The translations under genes and the position numbers were made by a program. 64,000 nucleotides of DNA, from assembly GCF_041435195.1 (NCBI RefSeq), contig NZ_CP108106.1, forward strand, positions 1,302,001 through 1,366,000. Reading direction: 5' to 3'. Origin of the DNA: Streptomyces sp. NBC_00224 (GTDB taxonomy: Bacteria; Actinomycetota; Actinomycetes; Streptomycetales; Streptomycetaceae). How positions within the stretch are numbered: the stretch's first letter is position 1; the number at the start of each line of letters is the position of its first letter. This document shows, in pieces, positions 8,201 to 16,422 of this stretch. The notes under the pieces are model-generated. The model was not told the origin of the DNA. It made no database searches and saw nothing but the letters and a program-made list of their open reading frames with translations.

Positions 8201-9037
8201 ATGACCACGCTGGTGATCGGGGCTCGCGGAAGCGTCGGACGGCAGGTGCTCGACCAGCTGCTCGCCCTGGGCGAGCCGGTCCGGGCGTCGGCACGCGACC
8301 CGAAGACGGCGGACCTGCCCGCCGGCGTCCCGGTGGTCGCCGCCGATCTCACCGAGCCGACGACACTCCCGGCCGCGCTGGACGGCGTCCGCAAGGTGTT
8401 CGTGTACGCCACCGCGGCGGGCATGGCCGGCTTCGCCGCCGCCGCCCGCGCGGCAGGCGTCGAGCACGTGGTGGTCCTCTCCTCCGGGAGCGTGCTCCTG
8501 CCGTACGCGCGGGGCAACGCGATCGCGGAGGAGCACCGGGCGATGGAGGCGGTGCTCGCCGCCTCCGGTCTGCGGTGGACTCCGATCCGGCCGCTCGTCC
8601 TCGCGAACAACGCGCTGACCTGGTCGTACTCGATCCGCGCGGAGGGCGTGGTGCGGATGTTGCACCCCGAGGCGGCCATGGCGCCGATCCACGAGCGCGA
8701 TGTCGCCGCCGCCGCGGTCACCGCACTGACCGGCCGCCCGCAGGACGGGGTCAGCGACCTCCTGACGGGCGGCGAGCTGATGTCGCAGCGCCGCCAGGTC
8801 GAGCTGATCGGCGAGGCCGCCGGACGGTCCATCCGGATCGAGGAACTCACCGAGGCGCGGGCACGGCAGGAGTTCGAGCGGTTCGGGTCGCCCGCGGCCG
8901 CCGCCTCCATCGTGCAGTTCATCGTCGCCGCCACCCGGGGCGGTTCTCCGGCGACCGGGACCGCGCGGCGGATTCTCGGGCGGCCGCCACTGCCGTTCGC
9001 ACGGTGGGCGGCCGACCACGCGGCCACGTTCGCCTGA
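8201..9037 (+). CDS. NAD(P)H-binding (NmrA-like) atypical SDR protein
   Basis: The 278-residue protein starts MTTLVIGARGSVGRQVLDQL, an atypical GxxGxxG dinucleotide site. It continues with VPVVAADLTEP, VFVYATAAGMAGFAAAARAAG and HVVVLSSGSVLL, all typical of the NmrA/QOR2-like group. Such proteins act as NAD(P)H-dependent reductases or as redox sensors; the substrate is unknown. The ATG at 8201 follows GAGGAGG at a good distance; an upstream in-frame ATG at 8114 would add an arginine-rich stretch with no homology. Confidence 0.8.
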   Translation: MTTLVIGARGSVGRQVLDQLLALGEPVRASARDPKTADLPAGVPVVAADLTEPTTLPAALDGVRKVFVYATAAGMAGFAAAARAAGVEHVVVLSSGSVLLPYARGNAIAEEHRAMEAVLAASGLRWTPIRPLVLANNALTWSYSIRAEGVVRMLHPEAAMAPIHERDVAAAAVTALTGRPQDGVSDLLTGGELMSQRRQVELIGEAAGRSIRIEELTEARARQEFERFGSPAAAASIVQFIVAATRGGSPATGTARRILGRPPLPFARWAADHAATFA

Positions 9038-9097
9038 CCGCGACGCAGACAGGTCCCCTTTGATGGATCCTGTCCATATTTATGCTAGATACGAGCC
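9038..9097 (+). promoter_or_regulatory. Promoter region of the antiporter gene with small inverted repeat
   Basis: This locally AT-rich gap holds the inverted repeat ATGGA-tcctg-TCCAT at 9063-9077 and TATGCT at 9081-9086, a possible -10 element. A TTGATG at 9060-9065 is only 15 bp upstream of it, shorter than usual, so the -35 assignment is uncertain. Confidence 0.35.
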
Positions 9098-10303
9098 ATG
9101 CCGCACACCGGGACGCTCATCCTGATCATGGCCATCGCGGTCCTCGCACCCCTGCTCGCGTACGCCGTCGGCCGCTGGGCTCCCGTACCGGTCGCCGTCT
9201 TCGAGATCCTGCTCGGCGTCCTCATCGGCCCGGACGTCCTGGACTGGGCCGAGAAGGACCAGCTCATCGACGTGCTGTCACACCTCGGGCTGTCCATGCT
9301 GATCTTCCTGGCGGGGTACGAGATCGACTTCGGCGCCGTGCGCGGGGACACCCTGCGCCGGTCGGTCCGGGCCTGGCTGGTCACGCTCGCCCTGGCCCTC
9401 GGCATCGCGTTCGCGCTGACCGGCGGCGCCGCCGACAAGAGCTTCGTCATCGGCACCGCGCTCACCAGCACCGCCCTCGGGGCCGTGCTGCCGATCCTGC
9501 GCGACTCCGGCAACCTGCGCGGGCGCTTCGGCACCGTGGTGATGGCGTTCGGCGCGGTCGGCGAGTTCGGCCCGATCATCGCCATGGCCGTACTGCTCAG
9601 CGGACGCGGTCCCGGGCGGGCGGGTGTCGTGCTGCTCGCGTTCGCCGCCGTCACCGCCGCGGCCGTCGTCTGGGCCCTGCGGCCGCGGCCGCCCTGGTTC
9701 TCCCGGATCATCGCCAGGACCCTGCACAGCAGCGGTCAGTTCGCCGTCCGCTTCGTCATGCTGCTGCTCGCCTGCATGCTCGGGCTCTCGGCCGCCTTCG
9801 GCCTGGACTCCCTGCTCGGCGCGTTCGCCGCCGGTCTGCTCACGCGGCTCATCCTGGTCGGCGCCGCGCCCGACCACAGCGGCGACGTCCTGGGCAAGGT
9901 CGAGGCGATGGGCTTCGGCTTCCTCGTACCGATCTTCTTCATCGTCACCGGCATCGAGTTCGACCTCTCCGCACTCCTGCACGGCGGGCGTCCACTCGCC
10001 CTGGTCCCCGTCTTCCTCCTCCTCTTCCTGCTCGTACGCGGCGCCCCCGCCCTCCTCCTCGCGCCGAAGGACCTCCAACGCCGCGACCGCACGGCACTCG
10101 GCCTGTACTGCGCGACCTGTCTGCCCCTCGTCGTCGCCATCACCACCATCGGCATCGACGACGGCACGCTCGGCACCAGCGAAGGCGCGGCGCTCGTCGG
10201 CGCGGCCATCCTGTCCGTACTGATCCTGCCGCTCGTCGCCCTGCGCATCCGGGCGGCGGGAGCCGGGGAGCGGCACCGGGCCGAGGTGTCGGAGTCCTGG
10301 TGA
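9098..10303 (+). CDS. Cation/proton antiporter (CPA2-type Na+/H+ exchanger family)
   Basis: This 401-residue protein has about twelve membrane segments and no cytoplasmic C-terminal domain. Recognisable family features are PVAVFEILLGVLIGPDVLDW in the second helix, SMLIFLAGYEIDF with a conserved acidic pair, and the glycine-rich GLDSLLGAFAAGLLTRLIL. It probably exchanges Na+ or K+ for H+ in the cytoplasmic membrane, serving pH or osmotic balance. The lack of RCK/TrkA-N domains suggests no nucleotide control. Start ATG 9098; ATG 9082 upstream is out of the hydrophobic pattern. Confidence 0.85.
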   Translation: MPHTGTLILIMAIAVLAPLLAYAVGRWAPVPVAVFEILLGVLIGPDVLDWAEKDQLIDVLSHLGLSMLIFLAGYEIDFGAVRGDTLRRSVRAWLVTLALALGIAFALTGGAADKSFVIGTALTSTALGAVLPILRDSGNLRGRFGTVVMAFGAVGEFGPIIAMAVLLSGRGPGRAGVVLLAFAAVTAAAVVWALRPRPPWFSRIIARTLHSSGQFAVRFVMLLLACMLGLSAAFGLDSLLGAFAAGLLTRLILVGAAPDHSGDVLGKVEAMGFGFLVPIFFIVTGIEFDLSALLHGGRPLALVPVFLLLFLLVRGAPALLLAPKDLQRRDRTALGLYCATCLPLVVAITTIGIDDGTLGTSEGAALVGAAILSVLILPLVALRIRAAGAGERHRAEVSESW

Positions 10304-10321
10304 GCCTTCCGGCCACCCCGC

Positions 10322-10588
10322 TCATCTGCTCGCGGCCCAGCCCAGGACCACGGCGGCGACGGCCGCGAGCGCGGCCACGGCGCTCCAGAGCACCGAAGTG
10401 CGGTGCCAGAAGGGCGGGTTGGGGATCGGCGGGGGCGCGGTCGCGCGACTGCCGCCGTCCGCCTTCGTGATCGCCGCGTCGACGCGCACCCGCGAGCCGC
10501 CGTGGACCGTGATGCTGATGACCGGGGCGGTCAGAGGCGCAGGCTCCGGGGGCGGGCCGGGGACGTTGTCATCGTTCTGGTCGCTCAA
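10322..10588 (-). CDS. Small membrane-anchored hypothetical protein
   Basis: The predicted product is 88 residues: an acidic, proline-rich N-terminus, a short soluble stretch (VISITVHGGSRVRVDAAITK) and one C-terminal membrane span (SVLWSAVAALAAVAAVVLGWA). The TTG at 10588 is chosen because AAGGAG lies six bases upstream; the first in-frame ATG, 51 bp further up, would place that ribosome site inside the gene. It lies 44 bp downstream of the sigma-like gene on the same strand and is probably co-transcribed, so a role as its membrane partner is possible but unproven. Confidence 0.65.
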   Translation of the reverse strand: MSDQNDDNVPGPPPEPAPLTAPVISITVHGGSRVRVDAAITKADGGSRATAPPPIPNPPFWHRTSVLWSAVAALAAVAAVVLGWAASR

Positions 10589-10632
10589 CGAGTTCTCCTT
10601 CTTCGAACGTTGCCATGTGCATCCGGCGCGCC

Positions 10633-11895
10633 TCACCACTCCGCCTCATCGGCTCGCACTCCGAGCCTCGCGGCCAGGCGTCGTCGGGCCGCGTTCTGGT
10701 GGCTGCGGACGGTGGCGGGCCCCAGGCCCATGAGGTGGGCGACCTGATCGGTCGAATAACCCAGGACGTAGCGCAGCACGATCACGTCGAACTGGCGCTC
10801 AGGGAGCTCCGCGATGGCGTCGTAGAGGCCGAGCTCGCTCGGCATCCCGCCCAGCGACGCCCTCGCGTCCCGCATCGCCTGGCCCAGCACCTGCTGGGGT
10901 GACACACGGCGGGCCTGCTCCGCGACGCTGCGGCGGAGGATCTGCCAGGCCCAGGCGGCGGGTTGGGGCTGCTGCAGGAAGCGCAGCCAGTCCTGGAGAA
11001 TGGCGTCGAAGGTCGCCAGGACGGCGGTGTCGACCATGTCCTTGCGCAGGTGCAGGCGGGCGTAGGCGGCGTAGCGCGAGACGTTCATGGCGAAGAACGC
11101 CTCGAAGGCGGGCGGCAGCCCTACCGCCCCGACCGGCAGGCCGGGACCGGAGGCCCGAGCGTCGGCGACCAGAGTCACGGCCACGCCGCGCTCGCCGTGG
11201 ACTTCCCGCGCGGGCCCGGAACCTGCTCGCGGGGCGGGACCACCACGACCCGACCCACCCGGCCCCCTGCCCGGACCGTCCGCAGGCGGCTCGGGCCCCT
11301 CGGAGTCCTCGTCACCGGGCTCAGCGGAACCGGCCCGCTTCTCCAACTGCTCCGTCAGGCCCCGTACGGTCGACTGCGACGCCGAGAGGGCGCGCGCCAG
11401 GATGGCGCAGCGCCGCCGCAGTTCGTCGCGCTCGGACGTCAGCGCGGCATTGTCCTCCAGCGCCGCCCGCATCCGTCTGCGCATCTCCACGACGTTCAGC
11501 CGTAGTTGAGCGACCTCCTCGGGCGAGGGAGGCAGCGATACGGATCCACCGGCGGCCGACGGGATTCCGGCGAAGGCCTCGGGCGGGCGTACGGGAGAGG
11601 TGAGGAGCTCGCGCGCCTGCTTGATCCGGTCGGGCCTCTCGACGGCGTCGAAGCAGACCTCGGCCACCGCGTCGATGAACTCGCCGGTGAGGCGGTGGCC
11701 CGCCAGTCGTTCCGCCACCGTCGTGCGGCACGGCACCGGCCCGCTCAGGACGTCCCCGCGCCGCAGGGCGCTGTGCAGACCTCCAACGGTGACATCCGCC
11801 TCGTCCAGCCAGCTCCGCAGAAGGGTCGCGGCCTGGTTCTCCTGCGGGGTCGTGCCCCGTAACGGCCCCCACGGCCGGCCGCCCCGGCTTGCCAT
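10633..11895 (-). CDS. Sigma-70-like regulator with N-terminal helical domain and coiled coil
   Basis: The product is 420 residues in three parts. Residues about 1-110 form an Xre-like helical module (LLRSWLDEADVTVGGLHSAL, RTTVAERLAG). Residues about 125-190 are a strong coiled coil (EEVAQLRLNVVEMRRRMRAA, LTSERDELRRRC) followed by a Gly/Pro linker. The C-terminal 170 residues hold degenerate sigma region 2 (AFFAMNVSRYAAYARLHLRK) and a clear region 4 (LPERQFDVIVLRYVLGYSTD, VAHLMGLGPATVRSHQ). The start at 11895 has GAGGAG six bases upstream. It probably directs RNA polymerase or binds DNA alone; the target is unknown. Confidence 0.75.
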   Translation of the reverse strand: MASRGGRPWGPLRGTTPQENQAATLLRSWLDEADVTVGGLHSALRRGDVLSGPVPCRTTVAERLAGHRLTGEFIDAVAEVCFDAVERPDRIKQARELLTSPVRPPEAFAGIPSAAGGSVSLPPSPEEVAQLRLNVVEMRRRMRAALEDNAALTSERDELRRRCAILARALSASQSTVRGLTEQLEKRAGSAEPGDEDSEGPEPPADGPGRGPGGSGRGGPAPRAGSGPAREVHGERGVAVTLVADARASGPGLPVGAVGLPPAFEAFFAMNVSRYAAYARLHLRKDMVDTAVLATFDAILQDWLRFLQQPQPAAWAWQILRRSVAEQARRVSPQQVLGQAMRDARASLGGMPSELGLYDAIAELPERQFDVIVLRYVLGYSTDQVAHLMGLGPATVRSHQNAARRRLAARLGVRADEAEW

Positions 11896-11918
11896 CCGCT
11901 CTCCTCGTGCTCGCTGGG

Positions 11919-11935
11919 TGCACCACTCTGGTGCA
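11919..11935. promoter_or_regulatory. Inverted repeat upstream of sigma-like gene
   Basis: TGCACC-actct-GGTGCA is a perfect 6-bp dyad with a 5-bp centre, located 24-40 bp upstream of the start at 11895. The size and position suit a repressor site or an autoregulatory site. The rest of 11936-12072 shows no other clear signal. Confidence 0.4.
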
Positions 11936-12072
11936 GGCACAGCACGTACGGCAGTTGTCCGCCCGAAGACGCGGACAACCCGGCCGGGATACGAACGCCC
12001 GGCCCCCGGGGCCGGTGGCTTCGCGCTCTGGGCGGCGGTCGGGTTCGACCCCGGGCGACACCGCGTCGGGCG

Positions 12073-13392
12073 TCAGGCGAACTTGGAACTGGGCACCGGG
12101 CCGGTCGACTTCAGCCCGGTGCGCTCGCCCCGGAGCCACGAGCCCCGTACGGCCGTGACGAACTCGGTGAAGCGCTCGTCCGGGTCCGCGGGCGTCTCGC
12201 CGTCGCCCTCGTCCGGGGACGGGTCGGCGCCGACGATCTCGGCGGCGATCAGCGCGTCCGGGCGCTCGTCCGCCCCGGCCCGCTCCACCTCGCCGCCCTC
12301 ACCCGCGCGCAGCTGCCCGTCCCAGGGCGCGACCACCGCCTGGTGCAGCAGCGCGACGCTGTCGGCAGTGATGACGGGCGGGTCGGTCCAGCTGCTCGCG
12401 TGCTCGTGGAGCACCTGCCCGGGGACCCGCCCGTGGAGCTGCCCGAGGATCTCGGGGCCCTCGTCGACCGCCGCCAGCTCGTTCAGGTCGTACGCGATCA
12501 CCACGGTGTCCTCGCGCCCCGGCGCGAACGGCTCGGCCGGGAGCCCCAGGAGCTCGGCGGCGGCCAGGCCGAGGATCCGGCTGCCCCGGTCGGGCAGCAG
12601 GGACACCGAGCACGGCCGCACCCCGGCGGCGTCCAGGAGCGCCTTCAGCCGCAGCAACCCCTGGAGGCACTCGCCGTGCGAGTCCTGCAGCCAGGCGTAC
12701 CGGCCGTTCATCCCGGCGCCGAAGCCGAACGGGGAGAGCGCGCCCAGCACCGTACCGCCCGTGACGAACTGCCAGCCGCGCAGATCGGTGCGGTCGAGGG
12801 CGCTCACGGGACCGGCGCTCGCGGCGCGCTCCAGCATGTGGCGCTGGCGCTGGTGCGCGGGCAGCCACATCGGGTCCTCCGGTTCGGGCAGCAGCGCGTA
12901 CTGGCGCTTCGCCAGGGCCAGTTCGCCCGCCATGATGGCGTTGAAGACCAGCAGGTAGCGGTCGGGCCACTCCTCGAAGCCGCTCTCGTGCCGCGCCAGC
13001 AGCTCGACCGCCTCGCCGTGCCGGTTCTCGCTCTCGTACGCGGCCACCAGCTCGCGCATCACCTGGAGCGCGCCCGGGTTGCGGGTCAGCACCTCGCGCA
13101 GGGCGGGTACGGCGAGGAAGGACAGGCCGCGCTCGATGCACGCGTACCCGAAGTCGTACAGGGCCCGGTCGTCGCCGGGGCGGGCCGCCACCGCCGCGGC
13201 GGCCCGGTCGAGGTCGTCGAAGCCGGCCGCCTTGGCGGCGCGCCCGGCCACGAGCGCCACCTCGCCCAGTGGCAGGTCCTCCCCGGCGGTCCGGAGCAGC
13301 CGCACGGCGCCGGGTATGTCACCCGCGTCCAGGCACTCCCACGCCTTGAGGAGTTCGGCGGACTTCGGACGGCGGTGCCTGCGCGAGAACAT
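12073..13392 (-). CDS. TPR-repeat protein
   Basis: This 439-residue acidic soluble protein begins with a basic stretch (MFSRRHRRPKSAELLKAWEC). At least three tetratricopeptide-like units follow between about residues 14 and 150: CLDAGDIPGAVRLLRTAGED, LYDFGYACIERGLSFLAVPA, VMRELVAAYESENRHGEAVE. The C-terminal half (WQFVTGGTVLGALSPFGFGA, TVVIAYDLNE) has no recognised domain, and the last 80 residues are Asp/Glu-rich. TPR units mediate protein contacts; the partner is unknown. It lies upstream of the sigma-like gene on the same strand with a 177-bp gap. Confidence 0.75.
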   Translation of the reverse strand: MFSRRHRRPKSAELLKAWECLDAGDIPGAVRLLRTAGEDLPLGEVALVAGRAAKAAGFDDLDRAAAAVAARPGDDRALYDFGYACIERGLSFLAVPALREVLTRNPGALQVMRELVAAYESENRHGEAVELLARHESGFEEWPDRYLLVFNAIMAGELALAKRQYALLPEPEDPMWLPAHQRQRHMLERAASAGPVSALDRTDLRGWQFVTGGTVLGALSPFGFGAGMNGRYAWLQDSHGECLQGLLRLKALLDAAGVRPCSVSLLPDRGSRILGLAAAELLGLPAEPFAPGREDTVVIAYDLNELAAVDEGPEILGQLHGRVPGQVLHEHASSWTDPPVITADSVALLHQAVVAPWDGQLRAGEGGEVERAGADERPDALIAAEIVGADPSPDEGDGETPADPDERFTEFVTAVRGSWLRGERTGLKSTGPVPSSKFA

Positions 13393-13458
13393 GCCCGCGA
13401 TCCTCTCCGACGGCGGGTGCCGCGCTCAAATCATTTCGGCCTGTTCACGAATGGGCCC

Positions 13459-13483
13459 GTGTGCGAGGTGACTCCCCGGGTAC
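13459..13483 (+). promoter_or_regulatory. SigB-type promoter candidate for the sigma gene at 13540
   Basis: GTGT at 13459-13462 and GGGTAC at 13478-13483 are separated by 15 bp, matching the published Streptomyces SigB-type consensus GNNT-N14-16-GGGTAY. It lies 57 bp upstream of the start codon, a normal leader length, and suggests positive autoregulation or cross-control by a related sigma factor. Confidence 0.55.
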
Positions 13484-13539
13484 ACGCTCCTGGCACCGGA
13501 ACACGTTGGAAGCTGTACAGGTCGGTCCAGGGAGGGATC

Positions 13540-14400
13540 ATGACGACGGTCGAGGTCGGCACCATGGTGGGTCAGCGGAGCCAGGTGGCACCCGAGCTGC
13601 CTTTGGTCGAGTGCCCCGACAAGCTCGCACCACGTGACGCCAGGGAGTTGTCACGGCTCTTCTTCGAGCAGCTCGCGGTACTGGAGGAGGGGACGCCCGG
13701 CCATCAGTACGCGCGCAACACCCTCATCGAGATGAACATGTCGCTCGTGCGCTTCGCCGCGCGGCGCTTTCGCCAGTACGCGGACGAGATCGAGGACGTC
13801 GTCCAGGTGGGCATGATCGGACTGATCAAGGCCATCGACCGGTTCGAGCTGTCGCGCGAGACGCAGTTCGCCACGTTCGCCGTGCCCTACGTCGTCGGCG
13901 AGATGAAGCGCTTCTTCCGCGACACCACCTGGGCCGTGCACGTCCCGCGCCGTCTGCAGGAGCGCCGGACGGAGCTGGGCAAGGCCCGTGCCGAGCTGGA
14001 GAGCCGTCTGGACCGCTCGCCCACCGTGAAGGAGCTGGCCGAGCTGATGGACATCAGCGAGGAGGAGGTCCTGGAGGCCCAGCTGGCCGCCAACGGCTAC
14101 CACTCCTCGTCCCTCGACGCCGCCCTGTCCGGCAACGAGGAGGAGGGCGAGGCGGCCCTCGCCGACATCATCGGCTGTGAGGACCCGGCCATGGAGCTGG
14201 TCGAGGACTTCCAGGCCCTCGCGCCCGCGATGGACACCCTGACCGAGCGCGAGCGTTTCGTCGTGCACCTGCGGTTCGTGGAGGAGCGCACCCAGGCGGA
14301 GATCGGTGAGACGCTCGGCGTCTCCCAGATGCAGGTCTCCCGCATCCTGCGCCGCATCCTCACCAAGCTCCGTACCGGCATGGGTGTCGCCACGGAGTGA
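13540..14400 (+). CDS. RNA polymerase sigma factor, SigB/SigF/SigG subfamily
   Basis: This 286-residue sigma factor lacks region 1.1. Region 2 spans about residues 57-130 (MSLVRFAARRFRQYADEIED, VVQVGMIGLIKAIDRFE, GEMKRFFRDTTWAVHVPRRL), region 3 about 135-187 (SPTVKELAELMDISEEEVLE) and region 4 about 233-278 (LTERERFVVHLRFVEERTQA, IGETLGVSQMQVSRILRRIL). These are hallmarks of the stress/sporulation sigma group controlled by RsbW-like anti-sigma kinases. It ends 62 bp from a convergent RsbW-like gene with a shared terminator. A SigB-type promoter candidate precedes it. Confidence 0.9.
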   Translation: MTTVEVGTMVGQRSQVAPELPLVECPDKLAPRDARELSRLFFEQLAVLEEGTPGHQYARNTLIEMNMSLVRFAARRFRQYADEIEDVVQVGMIGLIKAIDRFELSRETQFATFAVPYVVGEMKRFFRDTTWAVHVPRRLQERRTELGKARAELESRLDRSPTVKELAELMDISEEEVLEAQLAANGYHSSSLDAALSGNEEEGEAALADIIGCEDPAMELVEDFQALAPAMDTLTERERFVVHLRFVEERTQAEIGETLGVSQMQVSRILRRILTKLRTGMGVATE

Positions 14401-14426
14401 CGCGGCTGTTTCACCTGTTTCGCCCT

Positions 14427-14461
14427 CCGGGCCGCGCACCGCCTCGCGGTGCGCGGCCCGG
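14427..14461. terminator. Bidirectional terminator between sigma and anti-sigma genes
   Basis: A perfect 16-bp stem (left arm CCGGGCCGCGCACCGC, right arm its complement) with the 3-nt loop CTC fills the gap between the two convergent genes. There is no T-tract, as is usual in Streptomyces. Confidence 0.85.
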
Positions 14462-14462
14462 A

Positions 14463-14936
14463 TCACAGCGGCAGGAAGACCTGGATGCGTTTGCCTCCGG
14501 CGGGCAGCAGGCTGACGGTGACGCTGGTCGCCAGGCGGCAGATCATCGGCCATCCGTAGCCGCCGGGAGTGAAGTCGCCGCTCGGCTCCTTCGTCGACGG
14601 CAGCCCCGTGCTCGCGTCCTCGACCACCAGCCGCAGCCCGACGCGGTCCGCCATCGCCTCGAACGCGGTGACACCGCCCGCGTGCCGCAGCGCGTTCGTC
14701 ACCAGCTCCGACGTCACGAGCAGCGCGTCCGCGACCACCGGGTCCCGTGTCGACAGCGGCGCTCTGCCCAGCGCGGCGCCCAGCAGCGTCTTCACGCGCC
14801 TGCGCGCCTCCGCGGCGTCGACCGGCACCAGTCCGGTCCTCCATGTAGGAGCCGTTTCCTCACTCACCTCAGTGCCCCCGTCCTGCATGCGGAACCGCCC
14901 GCACTCACCCCTTGCGCACTTGCCCAGGGTTCCCAT
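14463..14936 (-). CDS. RsbW-like ATP-binding anti-sigma factor / serine kinase
   Basis: The 157-residue protein has the HATPase_c fold: N box LLVTSELVTNALRHAGG (about residues 72-88), G1 RLVVEDASTG and glycine-rich lid GGYGWPMICRLA. Such proteins bind SigB/SigF-type sigma factors or phosphorylate STAS antagonists at serine. Its convergent neighbour is such a sigma factor, which makes it the first candidate partner, although Streptomyces anti-sigma kinases often act on distant targets. The ATG at 14936 is used; a GTG or ATG nearer MQDGG would shorten it by about 16 residues. Confidence 0.85.
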   Translation of the reverse strand: MGTLGKCARGECGRFRMQDGGTEVSEETAPTWRTGLVPVDAAEARRRVKTLLGAALGRAPLSTRDPVVADALLVTSELVTNALRHAGGVTAFEAMADRVGLRLVVEDASTGLPSTKEPSGDFTPGGYGWPMICRLATSVTVSLLPAGGKRIQVFLPL

Positions 14937-15141
14937 GAGCCAATCCCCCTCGCTTTCACGAAAGAGCTGCCTCGCCCGCCGCCGGGCCGGACCGCACAGG
15001 GTACGGGGACGGGGGCGGCCCCGTCGCGACGGGGGACGCGACGGGGCCTGGAGTTCGGGTGCCCCGGTGCGACGGGACCATGCTCGTGATGCCGGTCACA
15101 GCCCACGTGGCAACATACGCACCGGCGCCTGTACGGCCCGG

Positions 15142-15309
15142 TCAGTTCTTGGTCGGGACGACCACCCGGCAGCCGTCGGTCAGCCACACGTCCTTGCCGC
15201 CGTTGTTCCGGGCCACCATGAACTCGATCGTGCCGCCGGTGTCCGGGCCCACCATCAGTGCCGCCGCACGCAGAGCGACCGACACCCGACGCCCGTCGAC
15301 AGCACCCAT
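15142..15309 (-). CDS. Small hypothetical protein
   Basis: The predicted product is 55 residues, beginning MGAVDGRRVSVALRAAALMV and ending CRVVVPTKN, with a central segment GPDTGGTIEFMVARNNGGKD. The ATG at 15309 has GGGAG five bases upstream, which is better supported than the ATG at 15375. I recognise no family; it looks like a small beta-rich protein. Confidence 0.55.
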   Translation of the reverse strand: MGAVDGRRVSVALRAAALMVGPDTGGTIEFMVARNNGGKDVWLTDGCRVVVPTKN

Positions 15310-15504
15310 ACCGTCTCCCGATTTCGCGTTCGTTTCCGCATCCGTCTTCCCGTGCGAATTCCAGCAACCGCACACTTGGAGGGCGCTACTGACGGGGCAT
15401 CAGGCGGCGGTTTCATCCGGGGTCAACTCTCGCGGCAGGCAACCTGGTCCACCTACCACGCCGGTCGTAGGACGTGTTCAATAACCAACGGTCCCCGCAT
15501 GATC

Positions 15505-15525
15505 GAGAGATTCACCGTTTCTCTC
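15505..15525. promoter_or_regulatory. Inverted repeat upstream of the winged-helix gene
   Basis: GAGAGA-N9-TCTCTC forms a perfect 6-bp dyad 37 bp upstream of the SigB-like promoter candidate. It could be an operator; nothing further identifies the binding protein. Confidence 0.3.
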
Positions 15526-15561
15526 ATCAACTCTTTAGTGTGCAGGCGATTCAGACGGGCT

Positions 15562-15586
15562 GCGTTTATTTGGGTTGGGTGTGTAT
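15562..15586 (+). promoter_or_regulatory. Weak SigB-type promoter candidate
   Basis: GCGT at 15562-15565 and GTGTAT at 15581-15586, 15 bp apart, match GNNT-N15-GGGTAY with one mismatch in the -10 element. The surrounding AT-rich stretch and an 82-bp leader to the start at 15669 fit a promoter. Confidence 0.35.
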
Positions 15587-15668
15587 CTTTTTGCGTACTC
15601 GCCTGTGCTGTGCCCGCAGCAGGGCCGGCATCCGGCGGCATCATCCAGCACGAGGAAAGCGAACTCCC

Positions 15669-16313
15669 ATGGCGGACGAGCCGGACACCACCACACTCAA
15701 GGACCAGTACGCGGCGCGGGTCACCGCGGATCTGGATGCCAACCAGCAGGACCAGTCACGTATCCGCGCCGAACTCGACACACTCAAGGGCCAACTCGAA
15801 GACCTGGAGCGGGACCACGGCCTGCTGCAGACCATGCACCACACCCTCGCCGGCGCCCCGGCGAAGGCCACCCCCACGAAGGCCGCCCCCGCCAGGTCTG
15901 TTCCCGCGAAGGACGCCGCACCGGCGAAGGTACCCACCCCCCGGACGAAGAAGCCCGAGGTCAAGGCCGCGGCGGCCAAGCCCGCGCAGGCCCCGCGCAA
16001 GAACACGGCTCCGGCGAAGACCGCTTCCCGGGGCAAGGCGGAGACCTCCGGACCCACCCTGCGCGAAGTCGTCCTCGGCCTCTTCGCCGGACACCAGGAG
16101 CCGCGTACGGTCTCCGACATCCTCACCGAACTGACGACCGCCCACCCCGACCGCACGACCAGCCCCCAGGTCGTCCGCAACACCCTCGAAGCACTCGTCG
16201 CCAAGGGCGAACTGGAGCGGGAGCGCAAGCAGGGCTCCGTCTTCTACACCGCCCGCACGGACAAGACGTCGGCCGTGACGCCCACCGCGGACACCGTTCC
16301 CGCGAAGGCCTGA
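15669..16313 (+). CDS. Winged-helix DNA-binding protein with Lys/Ala/Pro-rich centre
   Basis: This 214-residue protein has three parts. Residues about 1-60 form a charged coiled coil (RVTADLDANQQDQSRIRAEL). Residues about 62-132 are low-complexity with repeated P-A-K and A-P-A-K units. Residues about 135-200 form a winged helix (LREVVLGLFAGHQEPRTVSD, VVRNTLEALVAKGELERERK) ending in GSVFYT. The fold resembles MarR/BlaI-like modules and the basic centre resembles histone H1-like tails, so a nucleoid-associated or regulatory role is inferred. AGGAAA precedes the ATG. A strong hairpin follows the stop. Confidence 0.7.
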   Translation: MADEPDTTTLKDQYAARVTADLDANQQDQSRIRAELDTLKGQLEDLERDHGLLQTMHHTLAGAPAKATPTKAAPARSVPAKDAAPAKVPTPRTKKPEVKAAAAKPAQAPRKNTAPAKTASRGKAETSGPTLREVVLGLFAGHQEPRTVSDILTELTTAHPDRTTSPQVVRNTLEALVAKGELERERKQGSVFYTARTDKTSAVTPTADTVPAKA

Positions 16314-16383
16314 CACCTCTCATCCGCCGGGTTGGATCGGGTCGATGACTTTCTCGCCGTACGGCATCAGCCGCACGGAGCCC

Positions 16384-16404
16384 GGCGGACAGCACCTGTC
16401 CGCC
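16384..16404. terminator. Hairpin terminator after winged-helix gene
   Basis: GGCGGACAG-cac-CTGTCCGCC is a perfect 9-bp stem, flanked by GCACGG and CCGTGC that can extend it past mismatches. It lies between the gene ending at 16313 and the opposite-strand remnant ending at 16423. Confidence 0.8.
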
Positions 16405-16422
16405 GAGCCCCGTGCTCCCTGG

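Larger units (their letters stand above)
15310..15668. other. Intergenic region between divergent genes
   Basis: About 360 bp contain no convincing gene. The part from about 15480 to 15600 is markedly AT-richer than its surroundings and carries the dyad and the SigB-like elements listed separately. A frame that extends the winged-helix gene upstream to 15474 is open but has no homology-like composition. Confidence 0.5.
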
